DNA of 64,000 bases from Fodinibius roseus (GTDB taxonomy: Bacteria > Bacteroidota > Rhodothermia > Balneolales > Balneolaceae), in contig NZ_FQUS01000018.1 in assembly GCF_900129315.1 (NCBI RefSeq), forward strand, positions 43,808 through 107,807. The letters run 5' to 3'. Position 1 is the stretch's first letter. The number at the start of each line of letters is the position of its first letter. Shown one piece after another: positions 39,149 through 48,360 of the stretch. The notes under the pieces are model-generated. The model was not told where the DNA came from, did not search any database, and saw only the letters and a program-made list of their open reading frames with translations. A program made the translations under genes and the position numbers.

Positions 39149-40060
39149 TTATTCCTCAGAGGGCGCTTCGAGCGGGGTGTCGATGATATGAACAACGCCG
39201 TTGATGCCCTCTATATCGGCCGTCGTAACGGTGGCCTCGCCGTTAATGGTGATGGTAGCGCCGCTGACATCCACATCCAGCTCATCACCACTCATCGTAG
39301 TATACGTTTGAGAACTGAACTCAGCAGAGGTGAGCTTTTCTTCAAGAATGTAGTATTGAATTTCGTTCCCGGTTGGACTTGTACCGTCAAGAGCTTCATC
39401 AGAAGGGGCAAAGACTGTAAATTCGCCATTGGGATTTTGTAAATCTTCTTCCAGTCCTGCAACATCTTCAATTGCATCCTGCAGATCATTCAGTTGATAT
39501 CGCTTGGCAATAAGACCGGTAACATCAAGATAGGAATCGGGGAAAAGAACCTGATCAACAGCATAAATATAACCGTTACTTGCAGATAAAATACCACCTT
39601 GAAGTAATTCACTATCATTTATATTGAGACTGGTACCTTGGTTAGTAGATACAAGTTCAAAATAGAGGTATTCTCCTTGCATACTTTGAATGTCTTCTGT
39701 CTCTTCTAAGTTATTAGGTTCAACCAATTCATTTAAAATATGATAGCTTAAGACTTCAATTCGTGCTTCTTCTGATGACAGGGTATCAGTGAGATTTGAA
39801 GGCAAATCATCAAATGCATCATTGGTGGGAATGATAACTGTCATTTGGCTTCCCTGGGCAATGGTGGAATCAAGTTCGGCCGCACCTGTATCACCCAAGT
39901 AGTCAACAAAGGTATTGAAATCAGATATGCGGTCTGCCTCTTCGAATAGATTTCCTACAGTTTGATCTGAATCGGAGCTGTCCAGGCAGGAAGTCAGTAC
40001 CAGTGAAAATAGTAGCAGGATAACGGGGATCGGGGAATACCGGTTCTTAGTCAGTTGCAT
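39149..40060 (-). CDS. Lipoprotein with two fasciclin (FAS1) domains
   Basis: The ATG at 40060 is chosen because the lipoprotein signal (VILLLFSLVLTSC) then sits about 12 residues from the start; a longer frame begins at 40102. The 303-residue product has two FAS1 domains: the first with FVDYLGDTGAAELDSTIAQ and VIIPTNDAFDDLP, the second with FTVFAPSDEALDG and ending in NGVVHIIDTPLEAP. Such lipoproteins are exposed on the cell surface or in the periplasm and mediate adhesion. The stretch at about 39541-39740 is only ~34% G+C although the ends are near 50%. Confidence 0.88.
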   Translation of the reverse strand: MQLTKNRYSPIPVILLLFSLVLTSCLDSSDSDQTVGNLFEEADRISDFNTFVDYLGDTGAAELDSTIAQGSQMTVIIPTNDAFDDLPSNLTDTLSSEEARIEVLSYHILNELVEPNNLEETEDIQSMQGEYLYFELVSTNQGTSLNINDSELLQGGILSASNGYIYAVDQVLFPDSYLDVTGLIAKRYQLNDLQDAIEDVAGLEEDLQNPNGEFTVFAPSDEALDGTSPTGNEIQYYILEEKLTSAEFSSQTYTTMSGDELDVDVSGATITINGEATVTTADIEGINGVVHIIDTPLEAPSEE

Positions 40061-40380
40061 AATATTAAATAGGATAAGTTGAAAAGGTTTATAGTTATAC
40101 AATAATGTAAGACAATTAATACACCCGCCAAAAGAGCAATAACTATTTAATTTTAAAAAACGTTAAAAGAAGCCTTTGAAAACCGCTCTTCTGCCCAATG
40201 CCGGCATTATCGGTCGGTTGAAACCGCCACATATGAGCTATATGCTGTGAGGGCAACCTTCCTCTGATCTTGGTCTTGACCTTGACCAAAATCACCGGTT
40301 TTTCAACGGCTTCTGAAAATCTTTTCCTGAACACTTGCATACCTATGTTCATTTTTAGGCATTTTCGCTGGATTTGTTCC
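40061..40380. other. Intergenic region containing repeat copy C
   Basis: About 320 bp lie between the fasciclin gene and the tsaC/sua5 gene, both on the - strand. Almost half is the dispersed repeat (40165-40314). The rest is AT-rich and probably holds the fasciclin promoter. No gene is seen. Confidence 0.4.
40165..40314 (+). repeat. Dispersed intergenic repeat, copy C
   Basis: This is the best preserved copy, about 150 bp. Its ends AAAAGAAGCCTTTGAAAACCG... and ...CCGGTTTTTCAACGGCTTCT are inverted repeats of each other. The centre CCACATATGAGCTATATGCT is itself close to a palindrome, flanked by GGTTG and CAACC. It aligns with copy A over its whole length at roughly 70% identity by eye. Confidence 0.75.
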
Positions 40381-41319
40381 TTACCCGACCGCCTTTTTGA
40401 TGCGGTTTTCAAGGGCCGGGACTAAGGGATCCTCCCGATCGCCGCCGGTAAACGGTTCTATCGCGACGGTATTATACCCCCGGTGGTCGGCCTGGCGGAA
40501 CCGGTCGTACAGCTCCCGCGCCAGTTGCTGGAAGTCGCCTTCGTAGGCGACTATGTTTTTCCCTTCCTGCCCGGCCCGGCGGGAGTGAAGCAGGTACAGG
40601 GTAGCAGAATCGATATCTATTGTTTCGTCGTCATCAAGCCAGCGAACGGCGGCATCCGGGGCGTAATGGGTGTATTTGGTGCCCGGGCTTCTGGTTTCGG
40701 TATCCGGAGAACGGTCGCCGGCGTCCTGCTCCACTTTTTTTCCGGTGGCCTCTTCGATCTCCTGTTTGGAGATGGCACCGGGACGGTAAATCCGGTAGGG
40801 CTGCCGGGAGAGGTCCAGCACCGTCGATTCAAGTCCGATAGCGGTCTCCCCGGCATCAATGACCGGAAACTGCTCCCCGAAGTCCTCCCGCACGTGCTGG
40901 GCTTTCGTGGGACTCGGCCGCCCGGAGGTGTTGGCACTGGGGGCTGCGAGGGGACCCGCACCGGCAATGAGCTCCTGGGAGAGCGGGTGACTCGGCCAGC
41001 GGACTCCCACGGTATCGAGTCCCGCGGTCACGAGATCCAGCACCCCCGGCTTCTTTTTGAAAATGAGGGTAAGCGGACCCGGCCAGAAGCGCTGCATCAG
41101 GAGTCGGGCATCGGCTGAAATTTCCCGGGCAAACTGCTCGACGGACGGAATGGATGCCACGTGCACAATCAGCGGGTTGTCCGTGGGACGTTCTTTTCGG
41201 TCGAATATCTTTTGGATGGCCGATGGGTTCCAGGCGTCCGCTCCCAGCCCGTAGACCGTTTCGGTGGGAAACGCAACAATTTCCCCTTCTCTCAGCAGCT
41301 GAATATATCGATCAAGCAA
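40381..41319 (-). CDS. tsaC: L-threonylcarbamoyladenylate synthase (Sua5/YwlC/TsaC family)
   Basis: This 312-residue enzyme makes threonylcarbamoyl-AMP, the first intermediate for the t6A37 modification of ANN-decoding tRNAs. The YrdC domain (about 1-195) shows VAFPTETVYGLGADA, KERPTDNPLIVHV and the Ser/Thr segment LESTVLDLS. A C-terminal Sua5-like domain (about 215-312) follows a linker containing SPGTKYTHYAPDA, so it is of the long Sua5 type, not the short TsaC type. The start overlaps the mfd stop region by 8 bp, so the two are co-transcribed. Confidence 0.93.
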   Translation of the reverse strand: MLDRYIQLLREGEIVAFPTETVYGLGADAWNPSAIQKIFDRKERPTDNPLIVHVASIPSVEQFAREISADARLLMQRFWPGPLTLIFKKKPGVLDLVTAGLDTVGVRWPSHPLSQELIAGAGPLAAPSANTSGRPSPTKAQHVREDFGEQFPVIDAGETAIGLESTVLDLSRQPYRIYRPGAISKQEIEEATGKKVEQDAGDRSPDTETRSPGTKYTHYAPDAAVRWLDDDETIDIDSATLYLLHSRRAGQEGKNIVAYEGDFQQLARELYDRFRQADHRGYNTVAIEPFTGGDREDPLVPALENRIKKAVG

Positions 41320-44300
41320 AACTGACCTCCCTGTTATAGGCCCCGGAAAGTTCTTTCAAAAAGGATGCGGCCGCTTCCGGGTCCGGGATCTCGTGAATGA
41401 CAAAACGGACCTTGTCGTCCTTCTGGATCACTTCAAAGCGGTCTTCGGCTTCCTGCTGAAGCGTTTTCAGCAGCTCCTGGAAACGGTGCCCGTAGAACTC
41501 CTCGCCGAGCTCGGAATCATGCTTGGGGCATTCCAGCCACATCCGGCCGGAGCGTATGCGGACCTTTGTCAAAAACAGCCGTGAGGCATACAGCTTGATG
41601 ACCGCTCCCGTGATCAGGTTTTGCGCGGCATCGGGTACCGGACCGAAGCGATCTTCTATTTCCTCTTTCCAGTCTTTGATTTCCTCCAGTTTTTCGGCCC
41701 CGGCCAGCTTGCGATAGAGGTTGAGTCGCTCCACGCTGTCGGCGACATAATTGCTTTTGAGCAGGGCCGGAAGATCAAATTCAACCTGGGTCTCGGGAAG
41801 CTCGGGGCTTACTTCCACGTCGCTGAAGACCTCGCTGAATTCCTCTTTCTTAAGTTCTTTAACGGCGTCGTTGAGGATTTTTTGATAGAGATCGAAGCCG
41901 AGGTCATTGATAAACCCGCTTTGCTCCGCCCCCAGGATATCCCCGGCGCCCCGGATATCGAGGTCACGCATGGCGATGTTAAAGCCCGACCCCAGGTCCG
42001 AAAACTCTTCGAGCGCCAGCAGCCGTTTCCGGGCCTCGTCGGTCAGGGATTTGATATTCGGGGTAATCAGGTAGCAAAACGCCTTCCGGTTCGAGCGTCC
42101 CACGCGTCCCCGCAGCTGGTGCAGCTCAGCCAGGCCGAAGCGGTCCGCCCGGTTGATGATCATCGTATTGGCGTTGGAGATATCAATGCCATTCTCGACA
42201 ATATTCGTGGAGAGCAGCACATCAAACTTGTGATCGTAGAAATCCTCGATAATCTTCTCGAGCTTTTTGGAGCTCATCTGTCCGTGCGCAAAACGAACGC
42301 GCACATCCGGCACCAATTCCCGCACCATGTTTGCCGTCGCCTCAATATTTTTCACCCGGTTGTGAATAAAGAAAACCTGTCCCCCGCGCGAGACCTCCTG
42401 GCTGACGGCATCCCGGATCAGGTCCTTGTCAAAACTGTGAATTTCTGTTTCCACCGGCTGGCGGTTTTCCGGAGGGGTATTGATGATGCTCAGGTCGCGC
42501 GCGCCCATCAGCGAAAACTGCAGCGTGCGGGGGATGGGCGTAGCCGTCAGCGTGAGCACATCGACGGTGGCGCGGTATTTTTTGAGCCTCTCTTTGGCGG
42601 AGACCCCGAATCGCTGCTCTTCATCCACGATCAGCAGTCCCAGGTCATCAAACGCCACGTCTTTGGAAGTCAGCCGGTGGGTGCCCACGATGATATCCAC
42701 CTTGCCCTCTTTCAGGCGTTTCAGGGTCTCCCGCTGCTCTTTCCCGCTGCGAAATCGGGAAATCACATCAATGGAAACGGGGAAGTCCTTCATTCGTTTT
42801 TTGAAGGTCTTGTAGTGCTGGTCGGCCAGAATAGTCGTCGGTACCAGCATGGCCACCTGCTTGTGATTCATTACGGCTTTAAACGCGGCGCGGACCGCAA
42901 CCTCCGTTTTCCCGAATCCCACATCCCCGCAGACCAGTCGGTCCATCGGGGTATTGGATTCCATATCCTCTTTCACCGCCTCGATAGCACTGCGCTGATC
43001 GGGTGTTTCCTCAAATTCAAAGCGGGCTTCCATTTCCGTTTGCCAGGAATTATCCGGCTCAAATTCGAATGCATCCTGCGACTTTCGCTTCGCATAGAGC
43101 TTGATAAGATCCCGCGCAATATCCTTGACTTTCTTTTTCGTCTGCTCCTTCTTGCGGGCCCAGCGTCCGGAGCCCAGCTTGTCAATGCGCGGCTGTGTCC
43201 CCTCTTTCCCGGAGTATTTCTGGATTTTGTGCAGGCTGGAGACATTGACATAGAGCACCGAATTTTCTTTATAGCGCAGCACCACGGATTCCTGCTCGAC
43301 GCCGCGTACCTCAATGGTTTTAAAGCCGGCGAATGTGCCGACGCCGTAATCCACGTGAACCACAAAATCCCCGATATTCAGGTCCCGCAGCTCTTTGAAG
43401 GAGATATTGCTCGTATGTCGCTTGCGACGGACTTTGGGACGATGATACCGGTTAAAGATCTGGTGGTCGGTATACACTGCCAGTCCCTGTTCATTGAGCA
43501 GGAATCCCTGGTGGATTGTTTCCACGGAAAGGTGATAGCGAAGCTCTTTGGAGGGCTCGCCCAGCAGCTCTTCGAACCGGTCGCGCTGGCCTTCATTATC
43601 ACACAGGATGTAGGTGTCGAATCCCTGTTTGCTCAGGTTCCGGATATCTTCCCGGAGCAGCTTGATGTTGCCGTTGAAATCCGGCTGGGGACTGGCATCG
43701 AGGCGAAAACGCCGGTCGGCCTGCCGGTCTTTTGAAAACCCGCCCATATAGAGCTGCGCGCAGTCCTCCAGTGACCGCTCGAACTGTTCGGTATCTACAA
43801 AAAGCTGCTCCGGGGAGAGCTTTTCTTCTTTGTCCGCCAGCTGCTCGTACCGCTCGGTGGCCTCCGAAAACCGGTGGTCCATTTCCGACCGGATAAGCGA
43901 CGGGTTGACTAACAGGACCACCGTATCCTCGTCAAAATAGGACAGGAGTCCCCGTTTTTCGCCCTGGCTCAAACTGGAGGCATCGGGCACGAGGCGCACC
44001 GTTTTCAGCAGCGAGACCGAGCGCTGGGAGTCGGGGTCAAACTCCCGGATCGAATCCACCTCATCCCCGAAGAACTCCAGCCGGATCGGATATTCGCCCG
44101 TATAGGGGAAGACATCGAGGATGCCGCCCCGGTGGGCAAACTCGCCCGGTTGACTGACGAATCTGACCGGCTCATATTCCTGGTTCAGCAGTTCTTCCCG
44201 CAGGCTTTCAAAATGGACGGTATCACCGTTTTGGATCGTAATCGAGGATTCGGCAAAGAGTTCGGGAGAGACGATCTTATCGAACACCGCGGGCGCCGAC

Positions 44301-44659
44301 GTTACCAGCAGCCGTCGGTTGTGATGCCTGATATTTTCCAGGACCTCTGACCGCTGCACGACGACCGAGCTGTCGGTAATTTGCTGATCGTCATAGGGGT
44401 GCTGCCCGGTTTCGGGAAAGTAGTCGGCCTGCCCGACATCCAGCGCATCGAGATCTCCTTTCATGAATTTGGCCGATTCGCTGTCGGGATGAATCACAAC
44501 TACCCGGTCATATTTGCGGGACAGTTTTGCCGCCAGCAGGGCAGGAGTGGAGCCTACAAAGTGATCCAGCAGCAGGATATTCCGCTTGCGGATGTGAGCA
44601 TTGAGTTCCTGCCAGGGAATTTGGGCGGAAAAAGTTTTTAACACTGACTGTAGCGCCAT
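41312..44659 (-). CDS. mfd: Transcription-repair coupling factor Mfd
   Basis: This 1115-residue ATP-dependent translocase releases stalled RNA polymerase and recruits UvrA. The N-terminal UvrB-homology region is followed by the RNA-polymerase interaction domain (GDFVVHVDYGVGTFAGF), the helicase domains with Walker A GDVGFGKTEVA and box II DEEQRFG, the TRG motif region (about 900-930), and the D7 autoinhibitory domain. Length and order are normal (1100-1180). A TATCTTTA box on the - strand near 44709-44716, about 50 bp before the start, may be its -7 promoter element. It is the first gene of the unit with tsaC. Confidence 0.96.
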   Translation of the reverse strand: MALQSVLKTFSAQIPWQELNAHIRKRNILLLDHFVGSTPALLAAKLSRKYDRVVVIHPDSESAKFMKGDLDALDVGQADYFPETGQHPYDDQQITDSSVVVQRSEVLENIRHHNRRLLVTSAPAVFDKIVSPELFAESSITIQNGDTVHFESLREELLNQEYEPVRFVSQPGEFAHRGGILDVFPYTGEYPIRLEFFGDEVDSIREFDPDSQRSVSLLKTVRLVPDASSLSQGEKRGLLSYFDEDTVVLLVNPSLIRSEMDHRFSEATERYEQLADKEEKLSPEQLFVDTEQFERSLEDCAQLYMGGFSKDRQADRRFRLDASPQPDFNGNIKLLREDIRNLSKQGFDTYILCDNEGQRDRFEELLGEPSKELRYHLSVETIHQGFLLNEQGLAVYTDHQIFNRYHRPKVRRKRHTSNISFKELRDLNIGDFVVHVDYGVGTFAGFKTIEVRGVEQESVVLRYKENSVLYVNVSSLHKIQKYSGKEGTQPRIDKLGSGRWARKKEQTKKKVKDIARDLIKLYAKRKSQDAFEFEPDNSWQTEMEARFEFEETPDQRSAIEAVKEDMESNTPMDRLVCGDVGFGKTEVAVRAAFKAVMNHKQVAMLVPTTILADQHYKTFKKRMKDFPVSIDVISRFRSGKEQRETLKRLKEGKVDIIVGTHRLTSKDVAFDDLGLLIVDEEQRFGVSAKERLKKYRATVDVLTLTATPIPRTLQFSLMGARDLSIINTPPENRQPVETEIHSFDKDLIRDAVSQEVSRGGQVFFIHNRVKNIEATANMVRELVPDVRVRFAHGQMSSKKLEKIIEDFYDHKFDVLLSTNIVENGIDISNANTMIINRADRFGLAELHQLRGRVGRSNRKAFCYLITPNIKSLTDEARKRLLALEEFSDLGSGFNIAMRDLDIRGAGDILGAEQSGFINDLGFDLYQKILNDAVKELKKEEFSEVFSDVEVSPELPETQVEFDLPALLKSNYVADSVERLNLYRKLAGAEKLEEIKDWKEEIEDRFGPVPDAAQNLITGAVIKLYASRLFLTKVRIRSGRMWLECPKHDSELGEEFYGHRFQELLKTLQQEAEDRFEVIQKDDKVRFVIHEIPDPEAAASFLKELSGAYNREVSFA

Positions 44660-44769
44660 GAACAGTAGAAGGAATTAGTATTGCATTGGCCGGATGTTTG
44701 CTCTTCTAAAGATAACCATTTAAACCGTTCTTTTTGTAATGGATTTTGGAATTGCGAGAAGCCCCGGCC

Positions 44770-45762
44770 TTATTCCATGGCATTCCGGAAAACAAACCGG
44801 TCGGTGACCGCAGAGAGGACCAGCAGAAGAATGCCCGGCAGCAGAAAACGGGGATAGAGATCCTGGTAATCAGTATAAATAATCTCTTCGATCTCGGTCT
44901 TCTCAAGCTCGTTAATTTGTCCGTAGATCTCCTTGAGCCGCTCGGTGTCGGTTGCCCGGAAGTAACTGCCTCCCGTCATACGGGCAATTTCGGTAAGCAT
45001 TTCTTCATCAATATTGACCTCAATATTTTGATAGCGGTTCCCGAATATTGGGTCCTGAACCGGGTAAGGTGCGGTGCCGCGGGTGCCGGCACCGATGGTA
45101 TATATTTTAATATCCTGTGAGACGGCCAGGTCGGCAGCCGTAACGGGATCGATCTCACCGGAATTATTTTGTCCGTCGGTAAGCAGTATGATGACCTTGC
45201 TTTCGGCCCGGCTCTCCTTCAGCCGGTTCACGGCGGTTGCTATTCCCATCCCGATGGCGGTACCGTCCTCCACGACGCCCATTTCCACCTCTCCCAGAAG
45301 CCGGTTTAGCAGTTCATAGTCGAGGGTGGGAGGTACGGCCGTAAAGCTTTGGCGTGCAAAGAGTACAAGTCCAATCCGGTCGGAAACCCGCTGGTCTATA
45401 AAATCAGCTGCGACGTTTTTTGCGGCCTCCAGCCGGTTGGGCTTGAGATCCTCGGCCTTCATGGAAGTGGATATATCAAGGGTCAGTACGATATCAATAC
45501 CTTCTGCATTGCGCTCGACCGTGGTGTTTTGATACTGGGGACGGGCCAGGGCACAGACCACCAGGGCAAAGGCCATCCATTGCAGCAGGGGAGGGAGGTA
45601 GATGCCATAGGTCCTCCAGCTTCCGGTAAGATCGCTGAAATTCGAGGTATCCGAGAACGTAAGGCTGGGAATGCGAGTCCTCCACAGCCCCCAGGTGTGA
45701 TAACCGATCAGCGGTATCAGCAGCAGTAACAGCCACAGCCATTGCGGGTTTGCCCAAGTCAT
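44770..45762 (-). CDS. BatA-like membrane protein with von Willebrand factor A domain
   Basis: This 330-residue protein has two N-terminal membrane segments (about 8-24 and 54-72), a VWA domain with an intact MIDAS (DISTS 96-100, then the Thr and the Asp of LLTDGQNNSGE), and a C-terminal membrane segment (about 308-327). In Bacteroidota these sit with MoxR ATPases and DUF58 proteins in the Bat operon, linked to envelope stress or metalloprotein assembly. It overlaps the preceding gene by 4 bp (ATGA). No MoxR gene and no second VWA or BatD gene is present here. Confidence 0.88.
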   Translation of the reverse strand: MTWANPQWLWLLLLLIPLIGYHTWGLWRTRIPSLTFSDTSNFSDLTGSWRTYGIYLPPLLQWMAFALVVCALARPQYQNTTVERNAEGIDIVLTLDISTSMKAEDLKPNRLEAAKNVAADFIDQRVSDRIGLVLFARQSFTAVPPTLDYELLNRLLGEVEMGVVEDGTAIGMGIATAVNRLKESRAESKVIILLTDGQNNSGEIDPVTAADLAVSQDIKIYTIGAGTRGTAPYPVQDPIFGNRYQNIEVNIDEEMLTEIARMTGGSYFRATDTERLKEIYGQINELEKTEIEEIIYTDYQDLYPRFLLPGILLLVLSAVTDRFVFRNAME

Positions 45763-46778
45763 GCGTTCACCTCCGCCCTGTTTTGCTTCTGCTCAAAACG
45801 TTCCCGTTCTGCTTCCATCCTGGACTGATGCTCGCGCCGCAGGTGCTCCACGCGGGGACCGTCAATTTCTTTGGCCCGCTGCACGAAGTCCTGGGCTTTG
45901 CGGAGAGCCCGTTCTGCCTGCTCGGTCGTTGGCGTAAATTTAGCAAATTTCACCATGTCGGCCTCCTGTAAAACCGTGCGTGTCTCATCAATCAAATCGC
46001 TGTCAATGGAACGAGCCCTGAGGGCCTGCAGGATTTCACGGCTCGTAGATTCCAGCGCAGGAATATGATGCAGATCTTCAAAATAACGGCGAATGGCATC
46101 CCCCAGGTCGATATAGAACTCCTTGAAGTCCTCATGTGTCGTCAGTTCGGCATCTTCAAGCCGGCCGATATCATGCTGCAGGATTCTGAGCGGATTTTCA
46201 AAGGGGACCGGGGTGAACGTTGCGGGTTCCGGGGCAGGCTGGTCCCCTTTTTTGGTAAAATAGCGCTGCAGGAAGTAGGCCGCCACGCATAGCAGGATAA
46301 ATGCCAGAATATAGGGCCACCAGGCCAATGCAAAGTCGTAGATCGGTTTGAGGGGACGAAAGGACTCATCATCCCGGGCCAGCACACTGCGAAAATGGAT
46401 GGGGACAGGGTTGGTATAAAGCGTAGTGGTGTCTTCATCCTGCACCAGCAGTACGGGCAGCTCGGGAAGCGTGGTGTCGGCCGTGCCAAAAAACTGCAGC
46501 TGGTAGTGAACGCTGTCTTTGTAGGAAGAAACCTTGAATTGCGATCGCGAACGAACTTCAAAATTGTCGGAAGGCAAGCTGCTGGAGTCCGGAAATATGA
46601 TATCATCATATTCCCGGTCACGGTTGAGCGTGATCGAAAGATCAAAGGTATCACCTACCTCCAGGGTATCCGCCGGCGCATACTCCCGGACCGTCTGGGC
46701 CCGGCTGTTTTGAGTAAAGCCCACGCTCAGCCAAAGCACCAGAAGGAGAATAATCTTGGATATATGGGTATTGATCAC
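45759..46778 (-). CDS. Bat-cluster membrane protein (DUF4381/BatD-like)
   Basis: This 339-residue protein has a signal peptide (about 1-27), an extracytoplasmic beta-rich domain (about 30-145), one membrane segment (WWPYILAFILLCVAAYF, about 152-168), and a cytosolic helical tail (about 190-330) ending in a charged coiled coil. This one-TM layout with a helical tail matches proteins found between DUF58 and VWA genes in Bat-type operons. Exact family is uncertain. It overlaps the VWA gene by 4 bp, and its upstream neighbour on the same strand is separated by an opposing M23 peptidase gene. Confidence 0.7.
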   Translation of the reverse strand: MINTHISKIILLLVLWLSVGFTQNSRAQTVREYAPADTLEVGDTFDLSITLNRDREYDDIIFPDSSSLPSDNFEVRSRSQFKVSSYKDSVHYQLQFFGTADTTLPELPVLLVQDEDTTTLYTNPVPIHFRSVLARDDESFRPLKPIYDFALAWWPYILAFILLCVAAYFLQRYFTKKGDQPAPEPATFTPVPFENPLRILQHDIGRLEDAELTTHEDFKEFYIDLGDAIRRYFEDLHHIPALESTSREILQALRARSIDSDLIDETRTVLQEADMVKFAKFTPTTEQAERALRKAQDFVQRAKEIDGPRVEHLRREHQSRMEAERERFEQKQNRAEVNA

Positions 46779-46995
46779 TGCTGCCGCTTATTGAATGATT
46801 AGTAGTTTAAAACAGAGCCGTAAGCTTTTTATTGTTATTCCTTTTAAAACATTGGCGCTCAAAATAGAAAAAATCTCTCCATCGGAAAAAATTAATATCA
46901 AATGGTGAACTGAAAATAATGAAATTTTGGATGTGCATAAAAACAAAGAAAATAGTATGTTTACCTACAAATAACCTAAACCCAAAAAAGTATAA

Positions 46996-48360
46996 ATGCG
47001 AATACTACTTTCAGGGATACTTGCCGGTTTTATCCTCTGCGGCTGCACAGGTCAATCATCGGACACTCCTCCTCTCGCCAAGGCATCCACTTCCCAAAAA
47101 GATACTGTTAATAAAGATACTTCTAATACTAATACTAATGAACCTCCTGAGCTTGATGCTTTTGGCTTCAGGATTAATAATGTTGAAGTGGAAGAGCGAA
47201 CGATTAAACGGAATGAAAGTCTGTATCTTATCCTGGATAAGCTTGACTTCAGTCCCCGCCAGATTTTTTCCGTAAGTAATAAAGCGGAAAAAGTGGTCGA
47301 CTTACAATCGATGCGTCCCGGTCAGCGGTACCACATTTATTCCGGGTCGGATACGGCTTCCTCTCCCGACCGTATCGTATGGCAGAAAAATGATATGGAA
47401 TATGTGGTTTTTGACTGGCAGCAGGATTCCCTGGAAGTCTATCAGGCAGTCCGCCCGCTCTATACCGAAACGACGGTGACCTCCGGGACGATTGATAACT
47501 CGCTTTATCAAACCATAAGCACAAACGGCGGCAGCCCGCTACTGGCTCAAAAGCTTTCCAAGATATTTGCCTGGCAAGTCGACTTTTTCAGTCTTCGCAG
47601 TGGCGACAGCTTCAAAACGCTTTACGAAAACCGCTATGTCGATGATGAATTTTACGGGGTCGGGGATGTGCTGGCAGCTCAGCTCGAGCACCGGGGCAAG
47701 CTGTTCCGGGCCTATTATTTCTCACAGGGTGAGACCGAAGGCTTTTTTACCGAGGAGGGGGAGAGTGTTCAGCGAGCGTTGCTTAAAGCCCCTTTCGAGT
47801 ATGATCATCGCATCAGTTCCCCGTTTTCAAGGAACAGGATGCATCCGATCCTGAACCGGCGCCGGCCGCACAACGGGGTTGACTATGCAGCCCCTTACGG
47901 AACTCCGGTACTCTCTACCGGCGACGGGGTGGTAACGGAGGCGCGGTATCGCGGGGCCAGCGGCAATATCGTGCAGGTAAAGCACAACAGAACCTATCGG
48001 ACGGCTTATTTGCATCTCAAAGGGTTTGCAGGGGGAATCCGGGCAGGCACGCATGTGGAACAGGGACAGGTGATCGGCTATGTGGGGACTACCGGGCGTT
48101 CTACCGGGCCGCACCTGCATTACGAAATCAAGCGGAACAACAGGCCTGTTAATCCCCTGACGATGGATTTGCCTTCCTCGGAATCTATTCCCGAAAAGCT
48201 GATGGCGGATTTCAACGAAGTAAGAGAAGCCTACGACCGCCAGCTGGATGCCCGCAAGGAGGGAGATACAGGCGAATCCATGATTACACTCAGCATGCCT
48301 GATACTACCATACCCGGCTTCCTTAATACCGGTGCATTCGCCGGTGAAAAAATGAGATAA
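46996..48360 (+). CDS. M23 family peptidoglycan endopeptidase lipoprotein
   Basis: This 454-residue protein has a lipoprotein signal (MRILLSGILAGFILCGC). The C-terminal LytM/M23 domain has the full zinc site: H292 and D296 (HNGVD) and H373/H375 (HLH), so it should be an active cell-wall endopeptidase. The region between (about 50-270) is a LysM-like/OapA-type module as seen in cell-elongation hydrolases of the ShyA/MepM group. It lies between two parts of the DUF58/VWA gene set on the opposite strand, and its last 38 bp overlap the 3' end of the DUF58 gene tail to tail. The first ~180 bp are more AT-rich than the rest. Confidence 0.92.
   Translation: MRILLSGILAGFILCGCTGQSSDTPPLAKASTSQKDTVNKDTSNTNTNEPPELDAFGFRINNVEVEERTIKRNESLYLILDKLDFSPRQIFSVSNKAEKVVDLQSMRPGQRYHIYSGSDTASSPDRIVWQKNDMEYVVFDWQQDSLEVYQAVRPLYTETTVTSGTIDNSLYQTISTNGGSPLLAQKLSKIFAWQVDFFSLRSGDSFKTLYENRYVDDEFYGVGDVLAAQLEHRGKLFRAYYFSQGETEGFFTEEGESVQRALLKAPFEYDHRISSPFSRNRMHPILNRRRPHNGVDYAAPYGTPVLSTGDGVVTEARYRGASGNIVQVKHNRTYRTAYLHLKGFAGGIRAGTHVEQGQVIGYVGTTGRSTGPHLHYEIKRNNRPVNPLTMDLPSSESIPEKLMADFNEVREAYDRQLDARKEGDTGESMITLSMPDTTIPGFLNTGAFAGEKMR

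Noticed and set aside
43345..43364. CCACGTGAACC resembling half of a parS site
   Set aside because: It lies in mfd and encodes the conserved VHVDYGVG segment. It is not a full TGTTTCACGTGAAACA and is probably chance.
41621..43735. 704-codon open frame antisense to mfd
   Set aside because: Mfd has all its motifs in the other strand. The antisense frame is long only because of codon bias.
46919..47275. 118-codon frame overlapping the start of the M23 peptidase gene
   Set aside because: It is a different frame of the same strand, with a low-complexity L/I/K-rich product, whereas the M23 frame has a lipoprotein signal and a complete zinc site.
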